Shown: positions 34,904-44,305, counted from the first letter of the stretch. The stretch is 63,150 nt of DNA from CAYQEU01 sp964532005 (GCA_964532005.1 CAZHER010000006.1:1-63150); one strand, 5' to 3'. The notes: generated from the sequence alone by a model not told the origin. A program made the numbers and translations.

Positions 34904-35482
34904 ATGTTGAAAAAAATTGTACTTGATCTTGAGACACAAAAAGAATTTGCAGAAGTTGGCGGTCGCGGTAAAAATCATTTGTTGAAAATTTCAGTTTGTG
35001 GTATTTATGATTATTCGACCAAAAAATATTCCATTTATGAGGAGCATGAAATTCCCAAATTGGCGGGGATTCTCCAAACTGCAGATCAAATTATTGGTTA
35101 TAACATAAAAGATTTTGATTTTGAAGTCCTGCAGCCATATCTAAATTTTGATATATTTGAAATTCCGTATTGCGACCTATTACAGGAGGTTGCTGCTGTG
35201 CTGGGGCACCGGATAAAACTGGAAGATATTGCCCAAGGTACTATTGGGATGGGCAAGTCCGGCAACGGAAAACAAGCAATAATGTTTTGGAAAAATGGGC
35301 GACTGGATTTGCTAAAAAAATATTGTTTGGATGATGTGAAGGTAACAAAAATGGTTTACGATTACGCTTTGACCAACCAGAAACTTTTATACCGCGATTT
35401 TTTCAAAATGAAAGAAATTAAGTTAAAAATAAACGAACCCGACCCGCGAGTAGGAGTGATGCATCAATCGGTTTTATTTTAA
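34904..35482 (+). CDS. DEDD-type 3'-5' exonuclease / YprB-like ribonuclease H-fold protein
   Basis: 192 residues. The RNase H-fold exonuclease carboxylates are visible: LDLET (DxE), GYNIKDFDFEVL (Asn/Asp of motif II), CDLLQEV, and YCLDDVKVTKMVYDY (motif III Asp). Probably a metal-dependent nuclease on RNA or single-stranded DNA; substrate unknown. It starts a forward unit with lgt (4-bp gap). Confidence 0.8.
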   Translation: MLKKIVLDLETQKEFAEVGGRGKNHLLKISVCGIYDYSTKKYSIYEEHEIPKLAGILQTADQIIGYNIKDFDFEVLQPYLNFDIFEIPYCDLLQEVAAVLGHRIKLEDIAQGTIGMGKSGNGKQAIMFWKNGRLDLLKKYCLDDVKVTKMVYDYALTNQKLLYRDFFKMKEIKLKINEPDPRVGVMHQSVLF

Positions 35483-35486
35483 AAAT

Positions 35487-36383
35487 ATGACCAGATTCAT
35501 TAAGCACCCAACAGCTTCGAACCTATACCCTACTGCGATTTTACTTTTTGCCGGCGTGGTTTTAGTGGTTTCCATTCTGGGATTTTTGCGTCCCGTGTTC
35601 TCCGGTTCAGTTGTTTTACCCCAAGAACTGAGTTTGGGCTTCTTGAGAATCCATTATTATGGATTGATACTCGCAGCAGCTGTGTTGACAGCCAGGTTTT
35701 TTGCTTTGAGGAGAGCAGAGCAATATGGTTTGACCAGAGACAGGGCAGACAATATTATTTTAGTTACGATCTTGGCTGGTTTACTCGGTGCTCGTCTGTA
35801 TCACGTGGCCTCGGAGATTCAATTTTATTTTGCCAATCCCCAATTCATTTTTGCTTTCTGGCGCGGTGGGCTGAGCATTTATGGGGCTGTGTTAGGCGGA
35901 GCTTTAAGCTTGGCTTTTTTTGCTTGGAGGTCGGGGTGGTCTTGGTTACGGTTCAACAATTATTTGAATTGGCTGACTTTTAGCATTTTGGCAGGGCAGG
36001 TATTAGGACGACTAGGAAATTTGTTCAACTATGAAGCTTATGGTATTCCTACTGCATTGCCTTGGAAAATGTTTGTGCCAATAGAATTTCGATTGCCACA
36101 AATGTTGTTGGACCCATTTTATCATCCATGGTTTTTGTATGAATCTTTGGCCAATTTGGTGATTTTCTTTGTTCTCTTAAGATGGAAGCGAGACTCTGCT
36201 CAGCTTTTCTTGTGGTATTTGCTGCTGTATAATACAGTCAGATTCGGGCTTGAATTTTTAAGGATTGATAGTGTTTTTGTTGGCCCAATCAGGCTGAACA
36301 CCTTGGTTAGCTTAGGGTTGGCCTTGGTAGCAGGAGCTCTGCTAATTAAATTTACAAATGGAACAGATCGCAAAATATCATAA
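35487..36383 (+). CDS. lgt: Prolipoprotein diacylglyceryl transferase
   Basis: 298 residues, seven membrane helices. Lgt landmarks: RIHYYGLILAAAV, GARLYHV, the FWRGGLSIYGAVLGG motif, GRLGNLFNYEAYG (the conserved GRxGNFxNxE) and HPWFLYESLANL. It transfers diacylglycerol from phosphatidylglycerol to the lipobox Cys of prolipoproteins, e.g. the one at 31206. Downstream gene overlaps its end by 26 bp. Confidence 0.95.
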   Translation: MTRFIKHPTASNLYPTAILLFAGVVLVVSILGFLRPVFSGSVVLPQELSLGFLRIHYYGLILAAAVLTARFFALRRAEQYGLTRDRADNIILVTILAGLLGARLYHVASEIQFYFANPQFIFAFWRGGLSIYGAVLGGALSLAFFAWRSGWSWLRFNNYLNWLTFSILAGQVLGRLGNLFNYEAYGIPTALPWKMFVPIEFRLPQMLLDPFYHPWFLYESLANLVIFFVLLRWKRDSAQLFLWYLLLYNTVRFGLEFLRIDSVFVGPIRLNTLVSLGLALVAGALLIKFTNGTDRKIS

Positions 36384-37113
36384 ATATGCCAGCATCCTAT
36401 TGAGCGTGGCTTTTGTGGTTGTGGTGCAAATGTTTGCCGCTCCTCTCCCCGTTTTTCGGTATTTAATACCGGCGTTTGTTTTCTATGTCGGGGCTGTGAC
36501 CGCTTACAATATTTGGTATTTAAAAGCAATAGGCCATTACAATTTGTGGTGGTGGGTGAGACCGGCTTTATTTATTGCTGCTTGGTTCGGAATATTTTTT
36601 ATTTTACCGAACGAAATCTGGCGAGGTTTGTTTTTGCTTCTGGGTTTGCCAGTAATTTATCTGGTGGAATTGCTTATTGGCAATTCGGGGCAACAGCTTC
36701 TGTTGAATGAGACGTTGCTGACAGCTTTTGGTATATTTATGGCTTTGACATCGTTTAGCCATACTTTTGCAGCTGTGCCAGGAGTGGTTTATTTGGCAAT
36801 CTGTTTTCTAGCAACAATGATTTTGGTTCGGGCATCATATGAAGCGGTTCCCAGGCCTGGTCCCGCCCGCTGGTATGCCGCAGCGATTTTGGCTCTGCTG
36901 ACAACAGAATTTTTTTTGGCGTTGAGCTTTTTGCCTTTACACTTCTCAGCGCTCGGATTGATTTTATTTAACGCATTCTACTTTTGCTGGGTTTTGTATT
37001 ATTATGCTTTATATGACCACTTAAACATTAAGCAGGTGCAATACCATATTGCTTTGGCTGTCATTTTTACAGCTCTCATCTTGTTGGTAACACCTTGGCA
37101 GATTTTAACTTAA
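36358..37113 (+). CDS. Polytopic membrane protein, hypothetical
   Basis: 251 residues with about seven to eight membrane helices and short loops. It begins inside lgt in another frame and is followed 6 bp later by the HtrA-like gene, so it belongs to the lgt transcript. No motif recognised; the Trp/Tyr-rich helices do not identify a family. Confidence 0.7.
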   Translation: MEQIAKYHKYASILLSVAFVVVVQMFAAPLPVFRYLIPAFVFYVGAVTAYNIWYLKAIGHYNLWWWVRPALFIAAWFGIFFILPNEIWRGLFLLLGLPVIYLVELLIGNSGQQLLLNETLLTAFGIFMALTSFSHTFAAVPGVVYLAICFLATMILVRASYEAVPRPGPARWYAAAILALLTTEFFLALSFLPLHFSALGLILFNAFYFCWVLYYYALYDHLNIKQVQYHIALAVIFTALILLVTPWQILT

Positions 37114-37119
37114 TATTTT

Positions 37120-38193
37120 ATGACAAAAAAACTTGCAATATTCGTAGTTGTAACTGTAGCACTTAGTCTTTTGGTAAACATTTTTGCGGGCCCTTGGATT
37201 TCGGCTAAACTTTCCAGCTTAACTTTGTTTGAGAAGTACAGAATTTTGAATCCTCAAGCCCCAATCGTTATCAGCAAGCGTGAAGAACCTAAAGCTGGCG
37301 ACCCTACCGATATGCAAGGTGCGGTTATTAAAGTTAAGTCGCGTCTTAGTTCAATTGCAACAATTTCCGAGAATAATGTGGCAATTACAGGCAGTGCCAT
37401 TAATTTGTCCGCAGACGGATATTTTTTGACTGTTCAATCTGCTTTGACTGCCGCCAAAGATGCCAGTCCAGCAGTTCGGCAATATGTAATTTTGAATAAT
37501 GGACAGAAAGCACAGATTAGCCAAATGTGGGGAGAGACCGGGACCAATTTGGTAATTGTTAAAGCAGATCTATCAAACGTTCCTGTTGCTGAGTTTGGTT
37601 CCAGTAAGTCTTTATCCACTGCTCAGAAAATCGGGTTTGTGCACAGTGCAGGGCTTACTTCCGGCGCAGCTTTTTTCCAAGAAAGCTTTGTGACCTCAGT
37701 TCAGAGTGATAACAAAGGTAAAGTCTTCAGCTCCGATACTCCTGCCAGAGCTTTTGGAGCACAAGCAGTTGGCGGGCTAGTTTTCGGCGATGCTGTTATT
37801 AATATCGACGGAAAATTTATGGGAATTTGGGATGGCAAGTCAATAGTTTCCAGCGATGTTGCCAGCGATACTGTAAAAACTTTTTTTGCAAATGGTCAAA
37901 CAATGATCAGCCGGCCGCAATTCCGTTTTAGCTATAGAAACATTGGTTTGGTAGAAAGCGATCTATTTCAAATTCCAGGTGGCGCTTTGGTGGTGGCAGT
38001 AGATCCAGCCGGCGCTTCACAATCCGGCGGTCTGAAAGCAGGTGATAGCATTACTGCAGTAGGCGGGCAGGATATTAACGAAGATACAAGCTTAGAAGAA
38101 ATTTTACAGTCTAGAAAACCAGGGGAGGCTGTAGGATTTACTGTTGTCAGGGAAAAGAAGCTAATGACGATAACAATTACTCCTCAAATATAG
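37120..38193 (+). CDS. HtrA-like pseudoprotease with PDZ domain
   Basis: 357 residues: an N-terminal membrane anchor (~6-24), a trypsin-fold domain (~65-260) and a PDZ domain (~265-357; GALVVAVDPAGASQSGGLKAGDSITAVGG). The triad positions are altered: the His region reads FLTVQSAL where HtrA has LTNxHV, the Asp region reads GTNLVIVKA where TDLAV is usual, and the Ser region reads AVGGLVFGD instead of GNSGGP. So it is very likely non-catalytic and acts as a binding or scaffold protein at the membrane. Last gene of the 34904 unit. Confidence 0.8.
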   Translation: MTKKLAIFVVVTVALSLLVNIFAGPWISAKLSSLTLFEKYRILNPQAPIVISKREEPKAGDPTDMQGAVIKVKSRLSSIATISENNVAITGSAINLSADGYFLTVQSALTAAKDASPAVRQYVILNNGQKAQISQMWGETGTNLVIVKADLSNVPVAEFGSSKSLSTAQKIGFVHSAGLTSGAAFFQESFVTSVQSDNKGKVFSSDTPARAFGAQAVGGLVFGDAVINIDGKFMGIWDGKSIVSSDVASDTVKTFFANGQTMISRPQFRFSYRNIGLVESDLFQIPGGALVVAVDPAGASQSGGLKAGDSITAVGGQDINEDTSLEEILQSRKPGEAVGFTVVREKKLMTITITPQI

Positions 38194-38199
38194 ATTCTA

Positions 38200-38224
38200 A
38201 AAACCGCCCTACCCGGGCGGTTTT
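38200..38224. terminator. Terminator between the HtrA-like gene and recR
   Basis: ACCGCCC/GGGCGGT stem flanked by A and T runs, for convergent genes. Confidence 0.85.
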
Positions 38225-38227
38225 AAA

Positions 38228-38827
38228 TTAGTATTCTCTTCGTCCTTCCAATGCGCGAGACAAGGTAATTTCATCAGCGTACTCAAGATCTCCGCCCATT
38301 GGCAGTCCCCTAGCGATTCTGGTAATTTTGACTCCCCTGCCATTAAGAATTTTGGAAATATATGAGGCAGTTGTTTCGCCTTCCAAGGTTGGGTTGGTTG
38401 CCACTATCACCTCTTCTATCCCCAACTTTTGGACTCTTTCCGGCAGATCAGCCAGGTTTAGTTGTTCTGGGCCGATTCCTTCCATGGGATTGAGAACTCC
38501 GCCTAGGACATGGAACAGGCCAGGGAATTGGCGCGTTCTGTCCAGTGCCAAGGCATCTAAGGGTTCTTCTACCACACATAGAAGTTTTTGGTTACGGGTT
38601 TGGTCAGAGCATACATCACACGGATCTGCTTCTACCATATTGTGACATTGGCTACAAAAAACAACCCCAGATTTTAGGTTGGCAATTGCCTCCGACAAGC
38701 TGTTGAGGTCGATATTGTCTTTTTTAAGCAAGTAAAAAGTCAGGCGCTGGGCTGATTTTGGCCCAATGCCGGGAAGCTTACTCAACTCGTTAATAGCTTT
38801 TTCTAGAGATGCGGGGAGTTTTACCAC
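38228..38827 (-). CDS. recR: Recombination mediator RecR
   Basis: 199 residues. Helix-hairpin-helix LSKLPGIGPKSAQRL, the four-Cys zinc finger CSQCHNMVEADPCDVC, and the Toprim domain (LCVVEEPLDALALDR...HVLGGVLNPMEGIGP). With RecO/RecF it loads RecA on gapped DNA. It lies 4 bp after dnaB. Confidence 0.97.
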   Translation of the reverse strand: MVKLPASLEKAINELSKLPGIGPKSAQRLTFYLLKKDNIDLNSLSEAIANLKSGVVFCSQCHNMVEADPCDVCSDQTRNQKLLCVVEEPLDALALDRTRQFPGLFHVLGGVLNPMEGIGPEQLNLADLPERVQKLGIEEVIVATNPTLEGETTASYISKILNGRGVKITRIARGLPMGGDLEYADEITLSRALEGRREY

Positions 38828-38831
38828 GATA

Positions 38832-40235
38832 TTATTCTATTTCGTCAGGCCCACTTTGCCCAATGCTTTGCATTACGGTTTGGGGACTGGTATCAAAGGT
38901 TTGATCTAGGGTTCGGAAAGAAGTTTTACTTTCGTCAAAGAACAGGTCAACTTGCCCGGTAGGGCCGTTGCGGTGTTTTTTAATGTGTATTTCAGCAATG
39001 TTTGGCCTAGAAGATTCGCGGCCTCGGTACATATCTTCACGGTAAATGAACATTACAACATCAGCATCCTGCTCAATGCTACCGGACTCGCGCAAGTCTG
39101 CCAATTGGGGAACTTTGTCAGGCCGGTTTTCTACACCGCGAGAAAGCTGAGATAGGGCAATAACAGGAATGTTAAGTTCGCGGGCAAGAATTTTAAGACT
39201 TCGCGAAATTTCGCTGACTTCCTGGACGCGATTGTCGGTATTTCTTCCAGCCATAAGTTGGAGATAGTCTATTACAATAAGCCCAAGATTGTGTTCGGAT
39301 TGAAGTCTGCGAGCTTTGGTCCGAACTTCCATGATGTTTGCTCCAGCAGCATCGTCTATATACAACGGAGCTTCGGAAAGTGCCCCCATGCCATAGTTCA
39401 ACTTTTCAAAGTCTTCTTCTGTTAGGTTGCCAGTTCTAATTTTCCACAAGTCAACATCGGACTGAGAGGCAAGCAAGCGGTCAACCAATTGGTCTTTGCT
39501 CATTTCCAAAGAAAAAATTCCAGTCGGCACTTTAGCAACTGTTGAAATGTGACGGATTATGTCTAAGGCCATGGCTGTCTTACCCATAGACGGGCGAGCA
39601 GCCAAAATAACTAGATCAGATTTTTGTAATCCGCCAAGTTTTTTATCTAAGTCAGTAAAGCCAGTGGAAAGTCCGCGCAGTTTGCCTTTGTCGCGGTGTA
39701 GTTCATCGATACGTTCAAAAGTTTCATGCAAAATGCTTTTGACCGGTATAAAATTTTGTTTTAACTGGTGCTGGGACACCCCAAACAGTTTTTGCTCCGC
39801 AGTATCTAAAATATCTTCAATATCTCCTTCTTCACTAAAAGCAATGGAAGATATTTCATTGGCACTTTTAATGAGCCGGCGCAAAGTTCCTTTTTTGCGA
39901 ACAATGGTAGCGTAGTAAGCGATATGAGTTGCCGAAGGTACTGTGTTAACGAGCTGGCTTAGATAGCTGGCGCCACCAACTTTTTCCAATTCCTTCTTTT
40001 CTTCTAAATGGTTCGAAACTGTGAGTATGTCTATTGAAACACTGCGTTCAAACAGTTCCTGCATTGTTTCGTATATAAGTTGGTGCCTGTTGTCGTAAAA
40101 GTCTTCCGGAGTGACAATGTCGGCAACTTTTATAATTGCATCTTTATCCAACATTAAAGCTCCGAGTATGGATTGCTCGGCTTCAATGTTCTGAGGTGGC
40201 ATTCTATCCAATGAAGATTGGGTTAAGGATTCCAT
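38832..40235 (-). CDS. dnaB: Replicative DNA helicase DnaB
   Basis: 467 residues. N-terminal DnaB domain (PPQNIEAEQSILGALMLDKDAI), linker, and RecA-like motor with Walker A ARPSMGKTAMAL, Walker B LIVIDYLQLM, and the arginine-finger region SGSIEQDADVVMFIYR. No intein. Unwinds DNA at the fork and recruits primase. A minus-strand TATAGT lies 13 bases before the ATG, giving a very short leader. Cotranscribed with recR. Confidence 0.97.
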   Translation of the reverse strand: MESLTQSSLDRMPPQNIEAEQSILGALMLDKDAIIKVADIVTPEDFYDNRHQLIYETMQELFERSVSIDILTVSNHLEEKKELEKVGGASYLSQLVNTVPSATHIAYYATIVRKKGTLRRLIKSANEISSIAFSEEGDIEDILDTAEQKLFGVSQHQLKQNFIPVKSILHETFERIDELHRDKGKLRGLSTGFTDLDKKLGGLQKSDLVILAARPSMGKTAMALDIIRHISTVAKVPTGIFSLEMSKDQLVDRLLASQSDVDLWKIRTGNLTEEDFEKLNYGMGALSEAPLYIDDAAGANIMEVRTKARRLQSEHNLGLIVIDYLQLMAGRNTDNRVQEVSEISRSLKILARELNIPVIALSQLSRGVENRPDKVPQLADLRESGSIEQDADVVMFIYREDMYRGRESSRPNIAEIHIKKHRNGPTGQVDLFFDESKTSFRTLDQTFDTSPQTVMQSIGQSGPDEIE

Positions 40236-40356
40236 GGTCGTTGGTCATACTATATTAACACAAATTAGCAATAAAAATAACCCTAAAAATAGGGTACAAC
40301 CTGGGGAATTTAGGTTGAAAACTTGCTTTAATTTAGAGGTATTTAAGAATAAGGGA

Positions 40357-40385
40357 TTGACAAAACCCTAATTTTGATGTATAAT
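40357..40385 (+). promoter_or_regulatory. Perfect consensus promoter of orphan cassette 40500
   Basis: TTGACA (40357-40362), 17 bp, TATAAT (40380-40385). Leader of ~108 bases contains a CCTCA-ATCG-TGAGG hairpin (40396-40409) and ends in GGAGGA. Confidence 0.85.
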
Positions 40386-40499
40386 TACACCATAGCCTCA
40401 ATCGTGAGGTTTGTTTATTTGCAGGACTTGAGGGTTTTGCATGTGGTAAAGGTAAACCCGCTGAGCAATTGGCGGACTAGATTGATGGAGGACTTTTTT

Positions 40500-40985
40500 A
40501 TGAACTTAAACAATGGCGCCGCTACAGGAGCGGCGATTGGCATGGTGCCAATAAGCAAGGTAGAGCGTCTGAGCAAGGACAAAACCATTGCTTGGAAGCA
40601 ATGTATCGAACGGCTTTACAGGCTCAAAGTGTCGGTGGACGCAGCCAACGACAAGGCAAACGAAACCGGCGAAAAAGCTGAAAAATCCTATGCCAGGTCG
40701 GTCGGACACGGCATAACCGTTATCCTTGGCGAGATGGAGGGCATAGCAAGGACGATGCCGATGTCGTTGGATCGTGCAGACCGGAAGTTTTTTGTCGAAC
40801 TCGGTTTCGACGCTACAAAGGACACGGGCGACCGCCACAACCCTCCCACCCACATGAAGGCATTCCCAGCGATCTGGGGATTGGTCGTTCAGCCGAAGAA
40901 CGATGTACATCTACTTCATCTGCCCCTGACTTACTCAGGGCATCTGAACACCGATGGCAACGGTTTCCGAAAGCCTATCTACTAA
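40500..40985 (+). CDS. Orphan soluble protein (SD-led cassette gene)
   Basis: 161 residues from ATG 40500, chosen because TGGAGGA (40486-40492) is properly spaced; the in-frame region back to 40374 is the leader. Ala/Gly-rich start, a charged helical middle (~25-75) and a His/Pro-rich end (GDRHNPPTHMKAFP, HLLHLPLTYSGH). No motif recognised. GC-richer by eye than flanking dnaB and cysS. Same regulatory layout as 15023, 27167 and 29892. Confidence 0.7.
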   Translation: MNLNNGAATGAAIGMVPISKVERLSKDKTIAWKQCIERLYRLKVSVDAANDKANETGEKAEKSYARSVGHGITVILGEMEGIARTMPMSLDRADRKFFVELGFDATKDTGDRHNPPTHMKAFPAIWGLVVQPKNDVHLLHLPLTYSGHLNTDGNGFRKPIY

Positions 40986-41014
40986 GTTCATGCTGCGTTG
41001 TTTGCGGCAAAAGC

Positions 41015-41055
41015 AAGAAGACTCGAGATGTGTTTTACTCGGGTCTTCTTTGTTT
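41015..41055 (+). terminator. Terminator of cassette 40500
   Basis: AAGAAGACTCGAG/CTCGGGTCTTCTT stem (one G-T), then TGTTTATTTTTT. The stem shares GAAGAC/GTCTTC with the terminator of cassette 15023. Confidence 0.8.
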
Positions 41056-42442
41056 ATTTTTTGCTTACTTTTTGTCCTTCAGGAGTGTCTTGTAGTTCAT
41101 AACCTCCCGATTCAATTTGCAGTCTTAGTTGGTCTGCCAACTCAAAGTTTTTTTGCTGCTTTGCTTCCGCACGCTTATCTAAGAGTTCTTGAATTTCTGC
41201 AGGGATAGGGTCTGGGGCTTTGTGTTCGGATGCGCCCAAGTTAAGAGCTAAAACTTTATCGAAAGTTTTCAAAGTAGCAATTTTTTCATTTATGTTATGG
41301 TCTTGGTCTTTTAGAAGCTCCCAAGCTAGAGCAACTGCTTTTGGTATGTTTAAGTTCTCATTGATATATTCATTGAATCTCTCAAGGTAGCCAGAAACGG
41401 GTTCCGCAGATTTATTTTCCTGAGCCGCAAAAGCTGACAATTTTTCTCTGGCTTGCTTGGCAGCTTTCAGGCTCTCCCATGTAAAGTTCAACTGAGTATT
41501 CCAGTTGGCCGTTAAACATAAATAACGGAAGTCCAAAGGAGAAAATCCTTTTTCAATAATTGTATCTAAGGTGTAAGCATTGCCTTCGCTTTTACCCATT
41601 CTTCCTTCGTCAATAAGTAAAAATTCACCATGCATCCAATAATTTGCTAGCGGCAAACCAAACGCCGCTTCGCTTTGGGCAATTTCATTGGTGTGGTGAG
41701 TGCCAATATGGTCAACTCCGCCAGTATGGATGTCAAACGGCTGTCCTAGAATTTTTCTCGAAATAGCTGAACATTCAATATGCCATCCTGGGAAACCTTT
41801 ACCCCATGGGGAGTCCCACTGTAATACATGGTTTTCGTAGCGACCAGTGAGGAAAAACCATAGTGCAAAATCTTGAGGGTTTTTCTTTGACGAGTCAATA
41901 ACTACGTCTTCTCTGGCCCCAATTTTTTTGTCTCCGAGTTTTTGTCCGGACAGCTTTCCATAGTCCGGTAGCTTGCTGGTGTCAAAGTAAATGGCTGAGC
42001 TGTCTCGGTAGGTAAATCCTTTATCTTCAAGAAGCTGTATGATTTCAATTTGTTCGGCAATGGTGTCAGTAGCTCTAACTAAAGTACGGGCGCGTTGGAT
42101 GTTCAACTTGTCGGTATCTTCAAGAAATTTTCTTTCGTAAAATTTGGCAATTTCTAGAGGGTGTTTTCCTTCCCGTTTTGCCCCAACTTCCAACTTGTCC
42201 TCTCCGTCATCACCATCGCCGACTAAATGGCCCACGTCAGTAATATTCATGCCGTGCACGACTTCTACTCCGTCATATTCCAGTACTCGCCGCAGAATAT
42301 CGCTGAATATATATGTCCGTAAGTTTCCAATATGGGCGAAATGGTATACTGTTGGACCGCAGGTATAGAGCTTAATTTGGTCTTGGTTTATAGGTTTAAG
42401 CTCGGTGACCTGCTTGGAAAGGGTGTCGTAAATTTTAAGCAT
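41054..42442 (-). CDS. cysS: Cysteinyl-tRNA synthetase
   Basis: 462 residues. Class I motifs: TCGPTVYHFAHIGNLRTY (HIGH plus a zinc Cys), GWHIECSA and HHTNE zinc ligands, and a KMSKS loop written GRMGKSEGN. Charges tRNA-Cys. Ends beside the 40500 cassette terminator. Leaderless start at 42442. Confidence 0.97.
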   Translation of the reverse strand: MLKIYDTLSKQVTELKPINQDQIKLYTCGPTVYHFAHIGNLRTYIFSDILRRVLEYDGVEVVHGMNITDVGHLVGDGDDGEDKLEVGAKREGKHPLEIAKFYERKFLEDTDKLNIQRARTLVRATDTIAEQIEIIQLLEDKGFTYRDSSAIYFDTSKLPDYGKLSGQKLGDKKIGAREDVVIDSSKKNPQDFALWFFLTGRYENHVLQWDSPWGKGFPGWHIECSAISRKILGQPFDIHTGGVDHIGTHHTNEIAQSEAAFGLPLANYWMHGEFLLIDEGRMGKSEGNAYTLDTIIEKGFSPLDFRYLCLTANWNTQLNFTWESLKAAKQAREKLSAFAAQENKSAEPVSGYLERFNEYINENLNIPKAVALAWELLKDQDHNINEKIATLKTFDKVLALNLGASEHKAPDPIPAEIQELLDKRAEAKQQKNFELADQLRLQIESGGYELQDTPEGQKVSKK

Positions 42443-42448
42443 GCACGA

Positions 42449-42454
42449 ATTATA
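42449..42454 (-). promoter_or_regulatory. -10 element, leaderless cysS
   Basis: TATAAT on the minus strand, six bases before ATG 42442. Confidence 0.6.
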
Positions 42455-42467
42455 TCACGGAAAAGCT

Positions 42468-44168
42468 TTACTCGGAATTGCCTGCTCGTAAAGTTTTGAG
42501 GTGTTGGTTTTTCAGTTTGTTTAGGCTTTGGCCAAGCTTTTCGTGGCGCAAAATATCGGCAATATGCTGACCGCCAACAAAGTGAGGCAGAAGAGCATAA
42601 TCGATTTTTTCTTTGTAAAGCATTAACGCTTCTTCCTCGTTCATTGCAGTCATGATTATTCTAGCTTTAACTCTTTTCTTTTTCATTGCCTCAAGCAGGG
42701 CGTGGTTATCATTTGCATCCGGTACCGTCGAAACTATTAAGGTTGCTTTATTCATCCGAGCAATTTCTTGTACATGTGGATCGGTAATATCACCGCATAT
42801 GGCATTCATCCCTTGGTGACGATATTTGTCTATAACCTCCGGGTCATGGTCAATTATGATGAAATCCAGCTTCATTTTTGCTACGGCCTCAACAATATGG
42901 TGCCCTAACCTGTGCGCCCCAGCAATGATGATATGGTTGCTTAAGCTAATTTCATGTAAGCCCTTTTCTGCACTACCTCTGCGCCAGTCAAACCACGCTA
43001 GGATTCCTCGAAGCTTGGTGTAGAAATATTCGGATTGTACTATAAAATATGATGAAACCGCCATGCTGATAATTGCGGCAAGAGTCAACAGGCTGGCAGT
43101 ATCCTGATTTAGATAGCCCGTTTTTAAGCCAAGTGCGGCTAGAATGAGACTAAACTCGGAAATTTGTCCCATGCTGGTTGCGGTGAAAAAAGATGTTCTA
43201 GGCTTGAATCCCAAAACGGACATAGTAACCATAACCAGCAAAGGTTTTACTATGAGAATGAAACCGGTGATTAGTAGAGCAGGTACAAAAATTTGTTTGG
43301 GGTTTGAGAATATTAATGAAGCACCTAGTGTGATAAAGAAAATTATTATAAAAAAGTCGCGCAACGAACGAATTTTTGAGCTGATTTCGAAATGAACAGC
43401 GCTTTTTGCTAGGGCCAGTCCGGCCAAGAACCCGCCAATCTCAACATTAAACCCGATAGGAGGCAGCGATACTAAAGCAGCGAGGCCAAATGCCCAGGCC
43501 AGCGACAGGACTGTAAGTAATTCTTCGGATTTCCCAACAAGTTTTAAAACTTTTGGAATGACAAAAACACTATGCCAGTGGATTATCCAAACCAACACCC
43601 CAGCCTTTATTAAGGTTAGGAAAATATTTTGCCAGGCCGGGAGATTGCCGAATATTGAACTGGAATTACCAGCAAAGAAAATCAACAGAAGAATGGCGGC
43701 AAAGTCTTGGAGCAACAACATTGCAACAGCAATTTTGCCATATAAGCTGTGAAGGTCTCGCTTTTCGGTCAACAGTTTTATTACAATTACAGTAGAAGAA
43801 AAAGTCAGGGCAGCAGACAGTATTCCGGCAGAAGTATTATCAAAACCCAAAGCTTTCAATAATACAAATGCTAAAACAGAAGTGCCTACGACTTGAGTCA
43901 GAGCAGCAAGCATAGCGCTACGGCCAATTTTTCTTATGCTGGAAATGTCCAATTCGAGGCCTACTAAGAACAACAGTAAGGTAATTCCAATTTCGGATAG
44001 ACCTTGCAAGGCTTCGCTGTGCTGAAGACTGTAATAACCAAGAGGGCCGACTATGAGGCCGGTCAGAAGATAGGCTATAATGGCGGGCTGTTTTAGAAAA
44101 CTGATGAATGTTGCAATTAACCCTGCCGCTATGAGCACTATGGTTAATTCAAGAAATATGTTGCTCAA
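42468..44168 (-). CDS. CPA2 cation/proton antiporter with TrkA-N domain (KefB/YbaL type)
   Basis: 566 residues. About twelve helices of the Na/H exchanger fold (residues ~1-385; LLFLVGLELDISSIRKIG, GGFLAGLALAKS), then a Rossmann RCK/TrkA-N domain (~410-530; IIIAGAHRLGHHIVEAVAK ... IIDHDPEVIDKYRHQG). It likely exports K or Na in exchange for protons under nucleotide-sensing control. Single gene between cysS and the divergent adenylate kinase unit. Confidence 0.9.
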   Translation of the reverse strand: MSNIFLELTIVLIAAGLIATFISFLKQPAIIAYLLTGLIVGPLGYYSLQHSEALQGLSEIGITLLLFLVGLELDISSIRKIGRSAMLAALTQVVGTSVLAFVLLKALGFDNTSAGILSAALTFSSTVIVIKLLTEKRDLHSLYGKIAVAMLLLQDFAAILLLIFFAGNSSSIFGNLPAWQNIFLTLIKAGVLVWIIHWHSVFVIPKVLKLVGKSEELLTVLSLAWAFGLAALVSLPPIGFNVEIGGFLAGLALAKSAVHFEISSKIRSLRDFFIIIFFITLGASLIFSNPKQIFVPALLITGFILIVKPLLVMVTMSVLGFKPRTSFFTATSMGQISEFSLILAALGLKTGYLNQDTASLLTLAAIISMAVSSYFIVQSEYFYTKLRGILAWFDWRRGSAEKGLHEISLSNHIIIAGAHRLGHHIVEAVAKMKLDFIIIDHDPEVIDKYRHQGMNAICGDITDPHVQEIARMNKATLIVSTVPDANDNHALLEAMKKKRVKARIIMTAMNEEEALMLYKEKIDYALLPHFVGGQHIADILRHEKLGQSLNKLKNQHLKTLRAGNSE

Positions 44169-44293
44169 ACTAGTTTTGTTTTAGATATTTATTTCAAAAA
44201 ATTTGTTGGGAATATCGGTTTTATTGTAGCAGAAAAAGCTATTTTAATAAATTTCTGCGTCTTTTGCCCCTTTCACAAAACCGGAAAAATATA

Positions 44294-44299
44294 TACAAT
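44294..44299 (+). promoter_or_regulatory. -10 element, leaderless adenylate kinase gene
   Basis: TACAAT six bases before ATG 44306. Confidence 0.55.
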
Positions 44300-44305
44300 A
44301 CCAAT

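Noticed and set aside
40374..40499. N-terminal extension of the 40500 gene
   Set aside because: It lies within the predicted leader, beginning inside the -10 region, and includes the ribosome site used by ATG 40500.
40506..40910. 134-residue reverse frame opposite the 40500 gene
   Set aside because: Shadow of the GC-richer forward gene; no promoter or ribosome site.
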